Below, in pieces: positions 25,717-35,330 of a stretch of 64,000 bases of DNA. Origin of the DNA: UBA11400 sp964473555 (GTDB lineage Bacteria; Bacteroidota; Rhodothermia; Balneolales; HLUCCA01); contig CAYYPL010000006.1 of NCBI GenBank assembly GCA_964473555.1, forward strand, positions 1 through 64,000, read 5' to 3'. Positions within the stretch are counted from its first letter, which is position 1, and each line of letters opens with the position of its first letter. The notes below the pieces were generated by a model that saw only the letters and a program-made list of their open reading frames with translations, searched no databases and was not told where the DNA came from. The translations under genes and the position numbers were made by a program.

Positions 25717-28044
25717 ATGAAGCTCTATTTTTCATCCAAATTTCGCGTCGGATCGCCCATTAAAGCGATCTCGTTGGTCCTCGTTTTTGTACTGTCCGCG
25801 TCCTGGTCTTATGCGCAGTCTTCACGGGGATCCCTAAAGGTTACGATTACTGACGCGCGTTCTGCCGAACCTCTGGCCGGAGCAACCATCCAATTGTTAA
25901 ACACGTCTTATGGCGCTGCTGCATCCCTTGAGGGATTAGCAGAAATACAGAATATTCCAGTCGGAATCTATGTGGTTCAGGTGCAGTCGCTTGGATATGA
26001 AGTTTATTCGGTGACTGATGTGGTGATCCGATCCCAGCGGCAAACGGAACTCACCGTGTCGTTGACCCCATCGGTGGTAGTTGGACAAGAAGTGGTGGTC
26101 ACAGGCGGATATTTCCAGCAGGATTTGTCTCAGCCTGTGAGCGCCACCACGTTCAATCCAGAGGAGATGCGCCGTAATCCGGGATCAGGACAGGAACTGG
26201 CCAGGGTGTTATCGGTTATTCCAGGGGTTGTTGCCCGAGGCGAGGTGAGTCAGGATCTTATGGTTCGAGGCGGATCGCCCGGCGAAAATGGATTCTATAT
26301 CGATAATATTCCCATGCCGGGTGTTGCTCATTTTCAGCAGCCTGGCGGATCCTCGAATGGTCCGATCGGAATCGTGAACACCGATCTGATCAGTGATGTC
26401 ACTTTTTTCACTGGCGGGTTCTCTGCCGCTTATGGCGACCGGAGCTCTGCTATCGGCGAGGTTTCATACCGGAATGGAACCCGTGAGCGGTTCGCTGGTG
26501 ACGCGAGCCTGAGTCTGGGTGGCATGGGTGTCACTCTGGAGGGACCCCTGGCCGGATCCTCTGCCAGTTATCTGGTTTCGGCACGTCGCAGTTACCTCGA
26601 CCTTATTGCTAACGCCATCAATACCGGCGGCGCTCCCTCCTATAGTGATGCACAGATCAAGCTGGTTTTCGACGTGAATGCACGCAATCAGCTAACATTT
26701 TTGAACATCTACGGAACGAGTCGGTTCACGGCCGATGCCAGCGAAGCGGAGGAAGCTGGCAACTCGACCACGACGGACGCGAACTATGAACAGAACACCA
26801 TCGGACTGAATCACCGGTATCTGTGGAAGTCGCGAGGATTCACGAACACATCGATCTCCTGGTCCTGGAAGACCGACGATACGGAGTCGTATTATTGGGA
26901 AACCGATGCCTACGACGCACTGTTCTCAATCCGCAACTCCTTCGCCGCACTTCGCTCCTTCTCACGATACAACGCCAGCGACCGCCTCCAGCTCGAATTC
27001 GGAGCCGATGCTCGCATCGAGTCCGGAGTGTACGATTACCGTGTCGCAGCGGGAACCACTAACGGCGGCGGACAACGTCCCGAGATCATCCGGGATCTGA
27101 AAATTGATGGCATCACTGCCTCCGGATTCGCTTCAGCGATATTCACTCCGGTTCCAAAACTCACCTTCACCACCGGACTACGTGCCGATTTCAACGACTA
27201 CAACTCGGATCTGAGACTGGATCCGCGCATTTCAGCATCGTACCGCCTGGCACCGCGGTGGACCCTCAACGCTGCCTGGGGATACTATTCTCAATCGAAC
27301 GACCGCTTCCTCATGTCGCAATACGATCCCAATCGCGACCTGAAATCCGTTCGCTCCCGTCATTTGATGGCCGGAATCGACTACCTGCTGACCTCCGACA
27401 CCAAGCTGACCCTCGAGGTGTACGACAAAGCATATACCAACGTACCCGAGCTACCAGCGGGAACCCAGGGATACGCCCCGTTTTATGTCCCCGATAACGC
27501 CTTTTTGCTCTACGAAACTCCGCTACAGAGCTCCGGTGAGGCCTGGGCACGCGGAATCGAACTGTTTTTGCAGAAAAAACTCGCTCAGGACTTCTACGGC
27601 ATGGTTTCGGTGGCGTATTATCGGTCTAGATACACCGGATTCGACGGACGGGAGTACAACCGCAACTTCGATACCAAGTTCCAGACCAGCGTCATCGGCG
27701 GATGGCGTCCAAATGATAAAGTTGAGGTAAGTGCTCGCTGGAGTTATATTGGTGGTCGTCCGTTCACTCCGATCGACGAAATCCAGTCGTCTCAAACCGC
27801 AAGCACCGTGTACAACCTGAATCGCATCAACGAATCATCCATGCCTGCATACCACGCCCTGTACCTGCGTGCCGATAGACGATTTTTCTTCAACCGGACC
27901 AGCATCGTGACCTTCATCGAGACCTGGAACACATACGGACGCCAAAACATCGATGGTTATTTCTGGAACGCGGTCGATGCTGAAGTCAGCTCCATCGAAC
28001 AGTTCAGTTTCATTCCCGTGGGAGGGGTGAAATTTGAGTTCTGA
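25717..28044 (+). CDS. TonB-dependent receptor with carboxypeptidase-regulatory domain
   Basis: The 775-residue outer-membrane receptor has a signal peptide (cleavage after SWSYA, about residue 36), a carboxypeptidase-D-regulatory-like domain (about 38-120), a plug (about 130-250; VIPGVVARGEVSQDLMVRGG) and a beta barrel ending in GGVKFEF. ATG 25717 is chosen over the ATG at 25636 because it puts the signal sequence at the N-terminus. The substrate is unknown. A LytS-type kinase gene overlaps its end, so uptake and two-component signalling are probably linked. Confidence 0.9.
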   Translation: MKLYFSSKFRVGSPIKAISLVLVFVLSASWSYAQSSRGSLKVTITDARSAEPLAGATIQLLNTSYGAAASLEGLAEIQNIPVGIYVVQVQSLGYEVYSVTDVVIRSQRQTELTVSLTPSVVVGQEVVVTGGYFQQDLSQPVSATTFNPEEMRRNPGSGQELARVLSVIPGVVARGEVSQDLMVRGGSPGENGFYIDNIPMPGVAHFQQPGGSSNGPIGIVNTDLISDVTFFTGGFSAAYGDRSSAIGEVSYRNGTRERFAGDASLSLGGMGVTLEGPLAGSSASYLVSARRSYLDLIANAINTGGAPSYSDAQIKLVFDVNARNQLTFLNIYGTSRFTADASEAEEAGNSTTTDANYEQNTIGLNHRYLWKSRGFTNTSISWSWKTDDTESYYWETDAYDALFSIRNSFAALRSFSRYNASDRLQLEFGADARIESGVYDYRVAAGTTNGGGQRPEIIRDLKIDGITASGFASAIFTPVPKLTFTTGLRADFNDYNSDLRLDPRISASYRLAPRWTLNAAWGYYSQSNDRFLMSQYDPNRDLKSVRSRHLMAGIDYLLTSDTKLTLEVYDKAYTNVPELPAGTQGYAPFYVPDNAFLLYETPLQSSGEAWARGIELFLQKKLAQDFYGMVSVAYYRSRYTGFDGREYNRNFDTKFQTSVIGGWRPNDKVEVSARWSYIGGRPFTPIDEIQSSQTASTVYNLNRINESSMPAYHALYLRADRRFFFNRTSIVTFIETWNTYGRQNIDGYFWNAVDAEVSSIEQFSFIPVGGVKFEF

Positions 28045-29062
28045 TGCAATCAAAAAGTTCGCAATCGCCATTCTGGTGTTCACCATCCTGACTTCAGGCG
28101 TGGCCGCAGTTACGGTGCTTCTGCTGGATGGGGGACCCGAGCACACCACCTTTATGTACTCCTTGTTTTTGGTCTCCGGAACCTTCACCGTTTTTGTGCT
28201 GGGAATCAATTTTCCGATGAGTACCTGGCTGCTTCGGTACGTTGAACCAGACACCTTAAAGGGTATCGTGATGCACGCGGTTGTTGTGGTTGCCAGTGCA
28301 GCAACCGGATTCTTTATCGCTGTCAACTTCATCGACTGGTACATGGACGTGTTGTTTGACTACGACTGGGACACCAGGGATGTGTCAATCAGCCTTTTAG
28401 TGACCATAATCGGCACGTTGGGAGCAAACTTTGCGTTTTTTGGATACCATTTCTACAAACGATCCATGTTGGCGCGGCAAGAAGCCTTGAAAGCCCAGAT
28501 GAATTTACTCAAAGCCCAAATCAATCCACATTTTCTGTTCAATAGCCTGAATACCATCGCTGCCTTGGTGCGGACATCACCAAAAGACGCCGAATCGGTG
28601 ACCGAAGACCTTGCTGAGGTGTTTCGATACAGCCTCCAAACCGGAGAGCTTGAAACGGTCACGCTTCGCGAAGAAATCGACATCACGAGAAATTACCTGA
28701 ACATCGAAAAGGCTCGGTTCGGCGAAAGACTGATCTTCAGCGAGGAACTGGACTCCGAGTCCCTTGAATGTCGTGTACCTGCGTTGATCCTCCAGCCATT
28801 GATCGAGAATGCTGTGAAGCATGGCCTCAGCAACATGGATACTCCGTGCGAAATTACCGTTTACAGCGAAGTCACGGAAGATTCGCTGGTGCTGATGGTC
28901 ACGGACACCGGACCAGGTTTCACCTCCACCGACACCGAAATTGTATTCAAAAAGGGCATTGGACTTCAAAATGTGTATGGGCGGATCAAGAATCAATTTG
29001 GAGCCAATGGTCGGTTCACGATTCTCAAGAACGGCATCGAATTCGAAATTCCGCGGCTATGA
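28034..29062 (+). CDS. LytS/YehU-family sensor histidine kinase
   Basis: The 342-residue kinase has four N-terminal membrane helices (about 10-33, 42-63, 78-100, 117-140), a His_kinase box QINPHFLFNSLNTIAAL (about 160-176) and a HATPase domain with LILQPLIENAVKHG, TDTGPGF and GIGLQNVYGRI. The start is a TTG at 28034 supported by GGAGG at 28021-28025; the first in-frame ATG would remove the first helix. It overlaps the receptor gene and the regulator gene (ATGA), so all three are coupled. Confidence 0.9.
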   Translation: MSSDAIKKFAIAILVFTILTSGVAAVTVLLLDGGPEHTTFMYSLFLVSGTFTVFVLGINFPMSTWLLRYVEPDTLKGIVMHAVVVVASAATGFFIAVNFIDWYMDVLFDYDWDTRDVSISLLVTIIGTLGANFAFFGYHFYKRSMLARQEALKAQMNLLKAQINPHFLFNSLNTIAALVRTSPKDAESVTEDLAEVFRYSLQTGELETVTLREEIDITRNYLNIEKARFGERLIFSEELDSESLECRVPALILQPLIENAVKHGLSNMDTPCEITVYSEVTEDSLVLMVTDTGPGFTSTDTEIVFKKGIGLQNVYGRIKNQFGANGRFTILKNGIEFEIPRL

Positions 29063-29760
29063 ACATTCTGATTACAGACGACGAAGCTCCGGCACGTAGC
29101 CGGCTCCGGTTTTTGCTCGAAGAACTTGGACACAAGTCCGTTTTTGAAGCAAAATCGGTTAAAGAAGCCCTTGAAGTGCTCGAAAATGTGCGAATCGACG
29201 TCGTTTTACTCGATATTCAGATGCCCTTGCTCGACGGATTCGATCTGGTGACCCGATTGAAGGATCCCAAGCCAGAAATCATCTTTGTCACCGCCTACGA
29301 CAATCATGCGATTCAGGCGTTTGAAGTCCGGGCTAAAGATTACCTCCAGAAGCCGGTCCGGCGGGAACGCCTGGCCGAAGCGCTGAGCAGAGTATCCGGG
29401 AAAATCGTGAATCCCCTCGGCGGGTCCGCGTATCTCTCGCGCATATCGGCAGAGCGAGCCAATCAGGTCGAGATCATTCCCATCGACCAGTGTGCGGTAT
29501 TCTACAGCGATGAGAAACTCGTGTATGTGCAGCGAAACGGACAGAAGCTTCGTGTTTCGATGTCCCTCGACGAGCTCGAACAACGGCTGGATCCGGGTGA
29601 TTTTATGCGTGTTCACCGTGGGCATATCGTCAATATGTCGCACATCAAAGCCTTCACTGCCTGGTTTGCCGGAAGCTGGAAACTCACCCTTCACGACGGA
29701 TCCGGATGGGACGTCGCCCGCCGCCGGGTTGCTGAATTGAAGCAGAAATTGGGGTTATAA
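29059..29760 (+). CDS. LytTR-family response regulator
   Basis: A 233-residue regulator: receiver domain (1-120) with DDE at 7-9, phospho-acceptor Asp52 in LLDIQMP, Thr near 82 (VTAYD) and Lys in LQKPV, followed by a LytTR DNA-binding domain (about 135-230; FMRVHRGHIVNMSHIKAF). The start overlaps the kinase stop. The stop codon is followed after two bases by a GCGGTGGA-type repeat array. Targets may include the adjacent receptor gene (inference). Confidence 0.93.
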   Translation: MNILITDDEAPARSRLRFLLEELGHKSVFEAKSVKEALEVLENVRIDVVLLDIQMPLLDGFDLVTRLKDPKPEIIFVTAYDNHAIQAFEVRAKDYLQKPVRRERLAEALSRVSGKIVNPLGGSAYLSRISAERANQVEIIPIDQCAVFYSDEKLVYVQRNGQKLRVSMSLDELEQRLDPGDFMRVHRGHIVNMSHIKAFTAWFAGSWKLTLHDGSGWDVARRRVAELKQKLGL

Positions 29761-29762
29761 TA

Positions 29763-29985
29763 GCGGGCAAGCGGGCAAGCGGTGGAGCGGTGGAGCGGTG
29801 GAGCGGTGGAGCGGTGGAGCGGTGGAGCGGAANNNNNNNNNNNNNNNNNNNNNNNNNNNNNNNNNNNNNNNNNNNNNNNNNNNNNNNNNNNNNNNNNNNN
29901 NNNNNNNNNNNNNNNNNNNNNNNNNNNNNNNNAGCGGTGGAGCGGTGGAGCGGTGGAGCGGTGGAGCGGTGGAGCGGTGGAGCGG
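29763..29985 (+). repeat. 8-bp tandem array (GCGGTGGA) interrupted by a scaffold gap
   Basis: Two units of GCGGGCAA followed by units of GCGGTGGA in exact 8-bp phase lead into the N run; the same unit continues after it up to 29985. True length is unknown because the gap was placed inside the array. This is the only large array here with an 8-bp rather than a 7-bp period. Its translations (WSGGAVER) are not genes. Confidence 0.9.
29833..29932. other. Assembly gap (100 N)
   Basis: A run of exactly 100 N, the conventional placeholder for a gap of unknown size, inside the GCGGTGGA array. Confidence 0.97.
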
Positions 29986-29993
29986 AAAATCCT

Positions 29994-30101
29994 GCTCTCC
30001 GTTTGCAATTGCAAACACTCTCCGCAGAGCACTCTCCATCCGCGAATAGCGGATACTCTCCGGTGCGAAGCACCACTCTCCACAGCGAAGCTGTACTCTC
30101 C
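29994..30101 (+). repeat. Constant-linker / variable-hairpin array (ACTCTCC type)
   Basis: Six copies of the linker ACTCTCC (first one GCTCTCC) separate five hairpins of quite different sequence: GTTTGCAATTGCAAAC (30001-30016), GCAGAGC (30024-30030), ATCCGC/GCGGAT around GAATA (30038-30054), GGTGC/GCACC around GAA (30062-30074) and ACAGC/GCTGT around GAA (30082-30094). The stretch to 30243 shows no further gene. Confidence 0.88.
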
Positions 30102-30243
30102 ACGTTTGAAGTGAACTGTTACTTGCTCCTCCCTTCAATTTTACAGATATTGAGCAGTTATCACGTAATTCTGCTAGTCACAGAAAGATGTAGTTGTGTC
30201 GCTTCGGATCTGTGGCAGGCATTCACCCTAATTTCGTTCAAAG

Positions 30244-31830
30244 ATGTCACTGTATTCCCGATTCAAAGGCCATTTTGGCTCAATTCTGACCGTATTGGTC
30301 CTGTTTTCGGTCGCCTGTCAGCCTCAAACCCAACAATCACTGTACGATCAGCTTGCCCTGGAGGAGATTACGATCGATGAACTTCAGGCCCGGTATGAGT
30401 CCGGAGAACTCACCGCACGACAAGTGGTCGATGCCTACATCGAGCGTATCGAAACCCTCGATGCTGCCGGACCCAAACTGAATTCGGTGCGAACCGTGAA
30501 TCCAAATGCACGAGCTATCGCGGACTCTTTGGATCGTGAACGCGCTGAGGGGCGTGTCCGTGGGCCCCTGCACGGAGTGCCAATCCTGCTGAAGGACAAC
30601 ATCGACACCTACGACATGCCTACCACGGCGGGATCACGTCTCATGGATGGATCCATCCCGCCGGACGACGCGTTTATCACCAAGAAACTACGCGACGCAG
30701 GCGCCATCATCCTCGGAAAAACCAATCTGAGCGAATGGGCGAATTTTCACAGTAATGGATCCTCAAGCGGATGGAGCGGCCTTGGCGGACAGGTAAACAA
30801 TCCATACGACCTGACCCGAAATCCGTGTGGGTCCAGCTCCGGATCGGGAGCCGCCGCCTCTGCAAATATGGCCACACTAACGATCGGATCTGAAACCAAC
30901 GGATCTATCGTGTGCCCATCAACGGTGAACGGATTAGTCGGACTCAAACCAACGATCGGACTCTGGAGCCGCGACGGAATCATTCCTATTTCGTACACCA
31001 CCGATAGCGCCGGACCTATGGTTCGAACCGTTCGTGATGCCGCGATCTTGCTGGGAGCCCTCACCGGAGTCGATGCCAACGATCCAAAAACAGCCGACAG
31101 CGAAGCTCACATCCACGAAGATTACACTCAGTTTTTGAATGCTGAAGGGCTTGAAGGCAAGCGACTGGGCTTTTTTACTGGTCCAATGGGCAGTGATTTC
31201 AAGCTCGATACCCTGATGTACCAGACCATCCGCCTGCTCGAGTCAAAAGGTGCTGAAATCGTTCAAATCGAACGCCTTCCTGAAACCAATATCGGTGCAG
31301 AATCCTATCAGGTACTTTTGTTTGAATTCAAAGATGGACTGGACAAATACTTCGCATCGCTCGGTGAAAACGCGCCTGTCAAATCCATGCAGGATTTGGC
31401 CGACCAAACCAAAGCTAACCCTATCGAAACCGCTGTTTTTGATCGTGACCTGATCTTTCAGGCAGCGGCAAAAGGGGGACTAGACTCCGAAGAGTATCAA
31501 TATGCGCTTGAACGCATGCTTCGTTTTTCTCGCGAAGAGGGTATCGACAAGGTAATGAATGAGCTGAATCTGGATGCCATCGTGGCGCCAACCGGTTCAC
31601 CAGCCTGGAAAACCGATATCATTAATGGTGACAATTTTGGTACCTCATCCAGTTCGCCATCTGCCAGAGCGGGATATCCGATCATCACGGTTCCAATGGG
31701 CGACATCCAGGGATTGCCTGTCGGAATTTCTTTCTTTGGTCGTGCCTGGAGCGAGCCGGTATTGCTTGAAGTTGCCTATGCCTTCGAGCAGGCCACTCAA
31801 AAACGATTTCCACCCCAACTCGGAAAGTAG
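30244..31830 (+). CDS. Amidase-signature lipoprotein
   Basis: A 528-residue amidase-signature enzyme with lipobox SVAC (Cys25). The Ser-cisSer-Lys triad region is recognisable: GVPILLKDNID (Lys near 117), NPCGSSSGSGAAASANMATLTIGSETNGSIVCPS (in parts; cis-Ser and Ser nucleophile). Family members hydrolyse amide bonds of small compounds or peptides; GatA itself is cytoplasmic and has partners GatB/C, so this lipoprotein is not GatA. It stands 45 bp before cstA, possibly linked to amino-acid or peptide use. Confidence 0.88.
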   Translation: MSLYSRFKGHFGSILTVLVLFSVACQPQTQQSLYDQLALEEITIDELQARYESGELTARQVVDAYIERIETLDAAGPKLNSVRTVNPNARAIADSLDRERAEGRVRGPLHGVPILLKDNIDTYDMPTTAGSRLMDGSIPPDDAFITKKLRDAGAIILGKTNLSEWANFHSNGSSSGWSGLGGQVNNPYDLTRNPCGSSSGSGAAASANMATLTIGSETNGSIVCPSTVNGLVGLKPTIGLWSRDGIIPISYTTDSAGPMVRTVRDAAILLGALTGVDANDPKTADSEAHIHEDYTQFLNAEGLEGKRLGFFTGPMGSDFKLDTLMYQTIRLLESKGAEIVQIERLPETNIGAESYQVLLFEFKDGLDKYFASLGENAPVKSMQDLADQTKANPIETAVFDRDLIFQAAAKGGLDSEEYQYALERMLRFSREEGIDKVMNELNLDAIVAPTGSPAWKTDIINGDNFGTSSSSPSARAGYPIITVPMGDIQGLPVGISFFGRAWSEPVLLEVAYAFEQATQKRFPPQLGK

Positions 31831-31874
31831 TTCACCCCGGGTTTAACCTCAGTATTCATCCAAAACACAGCCTT

Positions 31875-33485
31875 ATGTCACTCGTTGGAATCATCATCGT
31901 TACCATTATCATTCTATCTCTGGCCTACCGGATTTACGGAGGCTGGGTTGCCAGAAAATTCAATCTCAACGACGATAATCCAACACCGGCACACACTCTA
32001 CGTGATGATGTGGACTACCTACCAGGCAAGGTTCCCGTGGTACTTGGACACCATTTTGCGTCCATTGCCGGAGCCGGACCTATCGTGGGTCCGATCATTG
32101 CTGTTGCATTTGGATGGATACCCGCGCTGCTGTGGATCCTGATCGGAGGCATTTTCTTTGGAGCCGTACACGACATGACCTCCATGATGGCCTCCATCCG
32201 CCACCAGGGAAAGTCGATTGGCGAAGTCATTGAACGCTATATCGGGATTTCCGGAAAAAAACTGTTTATGACCTTCGCATTCGCGACCCTGATTCTCATT
32301 ATCGCTGTTTTCATCGACATCGTGGCCAAAACCTTTGTCAGCGTGCCATCTGCGGCAAGTGCTTCGCTGATGTTTATGGCCCTGGCGGTCGTTTTCGGGA
32401 TGGTGATGTCGCGCACGAAGACTCCATTTTGGTTGCTCAGCGTGGTTGGAGTAGCGGTTATGTATGTGATGGTGTACCTCGGGACACTGTGGCCGCTTGA
32501 ACTTAGTTACACCTGGTGGATCGTGATTCTGATGGGATACTGCATCATCGCCGCAATCGCTCCGGTCTGGATTCTGCTACAACCACGCGACTACCTGAAC
32601 TCCTTTTTGCTCTACGGAATGATGCTTTTTGGCATTATTGGGATTTTTGTTGCGAATCCAGAGATCCAAATGACCACATCGGTGGAGCTTGAGGTATCCA
32701 ATCTGGGGTACTTGTTTCCCGTGTTGTTTGTCACCATTGCGTGTGGAGCAATATCCGGATTTCATTCGCTGGTCGCATCCGGAACCACCAGTAAACAGCT
32801 CGACAAAGAAACCGATGCCAAGCGGGTTGGATTCGGTGGCATGCTGATCGAATCATTGCTTGCGGTTGTGTCTGTTGGGACGGTGATCATACTGACCCGT
32901 GAGGAGTATGCTGCATCTTTGGCTGCTTTAGGTCCGGTCACGTTGTACTCCAACGGACTCGGTGGATTCATATCCAGTCTGGGGATTCCCGCAGCGCTTG
33001 CGATATCCTTTGTCGCTCTGACCGTTTCCGCTTTTGCGGTAACCACGCTGGACACCTGTACCCGACTCGGTCGTTTTGTAGTCCAGGAATCGTTTCAGGG
33101 CGGTGCTAGTCCGGTGGCCGAGTTATTGTCGGGCAACCGTTACGTGGCGACTACACTCGTAGCTGTTTTGAGCGTCGCGTTATTACTCACCGGACAATTT
33201 CAGGAGCTTTGGCCCATATTCGGGTCAGCGAATCAGTTGTTGGCTGCACTGGCCTTGCTGGCGGGGACCGTTTGGCTCTATAAAAAGGGACTGAATCCGT
33301 TGTTCACACTCATTCCCATGATATTCATGTTCCTCGTCACCCTATCTAGCCTCTTTATCTTTGCCTGGAAGAACTTCGCACAAAACAGTATCGTGCTGGG
33401 CATCGTTGCCAGTTTGCTGTTCGTGCTGTCGGTAGTGCTCATCCTGTTGGCACGAAAAAGCTTGAAGGCGGTTGTCGGGGAGTAG
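31875..33485 (+). CDS. cstA: CstA-family carbon-starvation peptide/pyruvate transporter
   Basis: A 536-residue membrane protein with about 14-16 helices. Family motifs include YRIYGGWVARKF near the N-terminus, GHHFASIAGAGPIVGPIIA, HDMTSMMASIRHQGKSIGEV and TTLDTCTRLGRF. CstA proteins take up peptides or pyruvate, mainly in starvation. It lies downstream of the amidase lipoprotein gene and convergent to meaB, with 7 bp between the stop codons. Confidence 0.93.
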   Translation: MSLVGIIIVTIIILSLAYRIYGGWVARKFNLNDDNPTPAHTLRDDVDYLPGKVPVVLGHHFASIAGAGPIVGPIIAVAFGWIPALLWILIGGIFFGAVHDMTSMMASIRHQGKSIGEVIERYIGISGKKLFMTFAFATLILIIAVFIDIVAKTFVSVPSAASASLMFMALAVVFGMVMSRTKTPFWLLSVVGVAVMYVMVYLGTLWPLELSYTWWIVILMGYCIIAAIAPVWILLQPRDYLNSFLLYGMMLFGIIGIFVANPEIQMTTSVELEVSNLGYLFPVLFVTIACGAISGFHSLVASGTTSKQLDKETDAKRVGFGGMLIESLLAVVSVGTVIILTREEYAASLAALGPVTLYSNGLGGFISSLGIPAALAISFVALTVSAFAVTTLDTCTRLGRFVVQESFQGGASPVAELLSGNRYVATTLVAVLSVALLLTGQFQELWPIFGSANQLLAALALLAGTVWLYKKGLNPLFTLIPMIFMFLVTLSSLFIFAWKNFAQNSIVLGIVASLLFVLSVVLILLARKSLKAVVGE

Positions 33486-33492
33486 GTGTGGC

Positions 33493-34476
33493 TTAGTGCT
33501 TGTGGCCTTTGTCCAGATCGGTAATGTGTTCGACGGCCTGGATTGGAGTCAGGGTACCTTCGCGGACTTTGGAGATCATGTCCTGGTAGCGGACTTGCAC
33601 GTCGCCGCGGTTCCAGAAATGGTGAAGCACTTGCTGCTCAATCATACGCTTGACCCAGTTCATCATTTGCTTGCGTCGATTGGACTCGACTCGACGCGAC
33701 TCCCGTAGTTTGTCCAACACCCCCATCACGTGTGCTTCGACTTCATCGACGCCTTCTCCGGTGACTGCACTACAGAGTAACACTTCAACCGGAATGTCTT
33801 CGTATCGGGGCTGCAAATAATGTAGTCCCTGCTGAAGTTCTTTGCGGGCCAACTCAGCGCGTTGACGATTGTCTCCATCCGATTTGTTGACCACCAACAC
33901 ATCAGCCAACTCCAGGATGCCACGCTTGATCCCCTGGAGCGCGTCCCCTGCGCCTGGCAACATCAGCAGCAGAAACAGGTCGGTCATGGAGGCTACTTCG
34001 TACTCGCTTTGTCCTACTCCGACGGTCTCGACCAGAATCACATCGTATCCCGCGGCTTCGCACAGCAACATCGATTCACGAGTCTTTCGGGCCACTCCAC
34101 CCAGGCTTCCAGCCGTTGCTGAGGGACGGATAAACGCATTCTCCTCAGCCAAAAGCTGCTCCATACGGGTTTTGTCGCCCAGAATACTGCCTCCCGAATA
34201 CGGTGAGCTCGGGTCCACAGCCAATACCGCGACCTTGTGTCCCTTGCGGATCAGCGACATTCCCAACGCCTCGATGAACGTGCTTTTTCCCACGCCCGGC
34301 ACACCACTGATTCCGATCCGGACGGACTTCCCGGTCAACGGCATCATCGACGCCAGGAGCTCCTGAGCTCCGATCTGATCCAGATCACGCGTACTCTCGA
34401 TCAGTGTGATCGCCTTGCTCAGTGCCCGGCGGTTACCGGATTTCAGATCTTCGATAAGGGTTTCGTGGAACATCAT
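33493..34476 (-). CDS. meaB: Methylmalonyl-CoA mutase-associated GTPase MeaB
   Basis: A 327-residue G3E-family GTPase: Walker A GVPGVGKST, AVDPSSPYSGGSILGDKTRM, VETVGVGQSE and NKSDGD. MeaB gates cofactor B12 loading and protects the mutase. The mutase gene is 10 kb away on the other strand, so the module is dispersed in this genome. The C-terminal arm (about 260-327), used for dimerisation, is present. Confidence 0.95.
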   Translation of the reverse strand: MMFHETLIEDLKSGNRRALSKAITLIESTRDLDQIGAQELLASMMPLTGKSVRIGISGVPGVGKSTFIEALGMSLIRKGHKVAVLAVDPSSPYSGGSILGDKTRMEQLLAEENAFIRPSATAGSLGGVARKTRESMLLCEAAGYDVILVETVGVGQSEYEVASMTDLFLLLMLPGAGDALQGIKRGILELADVLVVNKSDGDNRQRAELARKELQQGLHYLQPRYEDIPVEVLLCSAVTGEGVDEVEAHVMGVLDKLRESRRVESNRRKQMMNWVKRMIEQQVLHHFWNRGDVQVRYQDMISKVREGTLTPIQAVEHITDLDKGHKH

Positions 34477-34768
34477 ACAATAGATTCAATCTCTTAGTCA
34501 TTCAGTGCTAAGATAACCAAAAAGTTAGTGTATCAAGAACCAAAGAAACAGGTCATAACATTCATATTCATCAGAATTAAGCGATTTTTAGACCATCTCA
34601 ACAATTTATCAGATTTTTTTTCACCTATCGGGAACTTGATATCCTATTTATTTGTTTGTACATTTAATGTTTAAACAATTAATTACTGCTGTGACTCGCT
34701 CCGCGACAATCGGCGAACCGAAATTCAATCGAATAAAAACAAATACAATCAACTAAGGAGTACATCAC
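34477..34768. promoter_or_regulatory. Divergent region between meaB and the YceI gene
   Basis: About 290 AT-rich bases. No repeat family of the type seen elsewhere is present. A good ribosome binding site AAGGAG (34756-34761) lies 7 bp before the YceI start. A T-rich segment TTGTTTGTACATTTAA (34651-34666) is a possible promoter, with only a weak match to TAnnTTTG. Confidence 0.4.
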
Positions 34769-35314
34769 ATGTCAACTTGGATCTTAGACAAAGACCACAC
34801 AAGCATTCAATTCAAGGCTAAACACCTCATGATTACCACCGTTACCGGTAACTTCGGCGAGTACGATGCTAAGGTAGACAACGCTGGTGAAACTTTTGAG
34901 TCAGCAAACATTTCATTTGCTGCAAAAACAGCTTCTATATCTACTGGAAACAAGCAGCGCGACGACCACTTGCGCAGCGACGACTTCTTCAATTCAGAAG
35001 CATATCCAGAATTGACTTTCGTAGCTAACGGTATGACCAAGAAGTCAGACGATGAGTTTGTTATGGACGGTGAAATGACCATCCGTAACGTAACCAAACC
35101 AGTTTCATTGAACGTTGAGTTCGCAGGTATCGCAAAAGATCCTTGGGGTAACACCAAAGCTGGATTTACCTTCAAAGGAAAACTCAACCGTAAAGATTTC
35201 GGTCTGAAATTCCACGTCGTAAACGAAGCGGGTAACCTGCTCGTGAGCGACGAAATCAGGTTTGAAGGCGAAGTTCAGCTTCTGAAAGTGGTGAACGAAG
35301 AAGCAACTGCCTGA
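34769..35314 (+). CDS. YceI-family lipid-binding-like protein (cytoplasmic form)
   Basis: A 181-residue YceI-domain protein starting MSTWILDKDHTSIQFKAKHL, with RDDHLRSDDFF and FTFKGKLNRKDFGL typical of the family's lipocalin-like barrel that binds isoprenoid-type lipids. There is no signal peptide, so it is probably cytoplasmic, unlike E. coli YceI. A strong Shine-Dalgarno sequence and a codon usage richer in T/A-ending and optimal codons than the neighbours suggest high expression. Confidence 0.9.
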   Translation: MSTWILDKDHTSIQFKAKHLMITTVTGNFGEYDAKVDNAGETFESANISFAAKTASISTGNKQRDDHLRSDDFFNSEAYPELTFVANGMTKKSDDEFVMDGEMTIRNVTKPVSLNVEFAGIAKDPWGNTKAGFTFKGKLNRKDFGLKFHVVNEAGNLLVSDEIRFEGEVQLLKVVNEEATA

Positions 35315-35330
35315 TCTAACCTAATAGTAG

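Noticed and set aside
28768..29058. N-terminal extension of the response regulator
   Set aside because: It overlaps the kinase gene completely; MNILITDDE at 29059 is the expected receiver start.
29684..30380. Open frames across the GCGGTGGA array and the N run
   Set aside because: They are translations of repeats and of undetermined bases, not genes.
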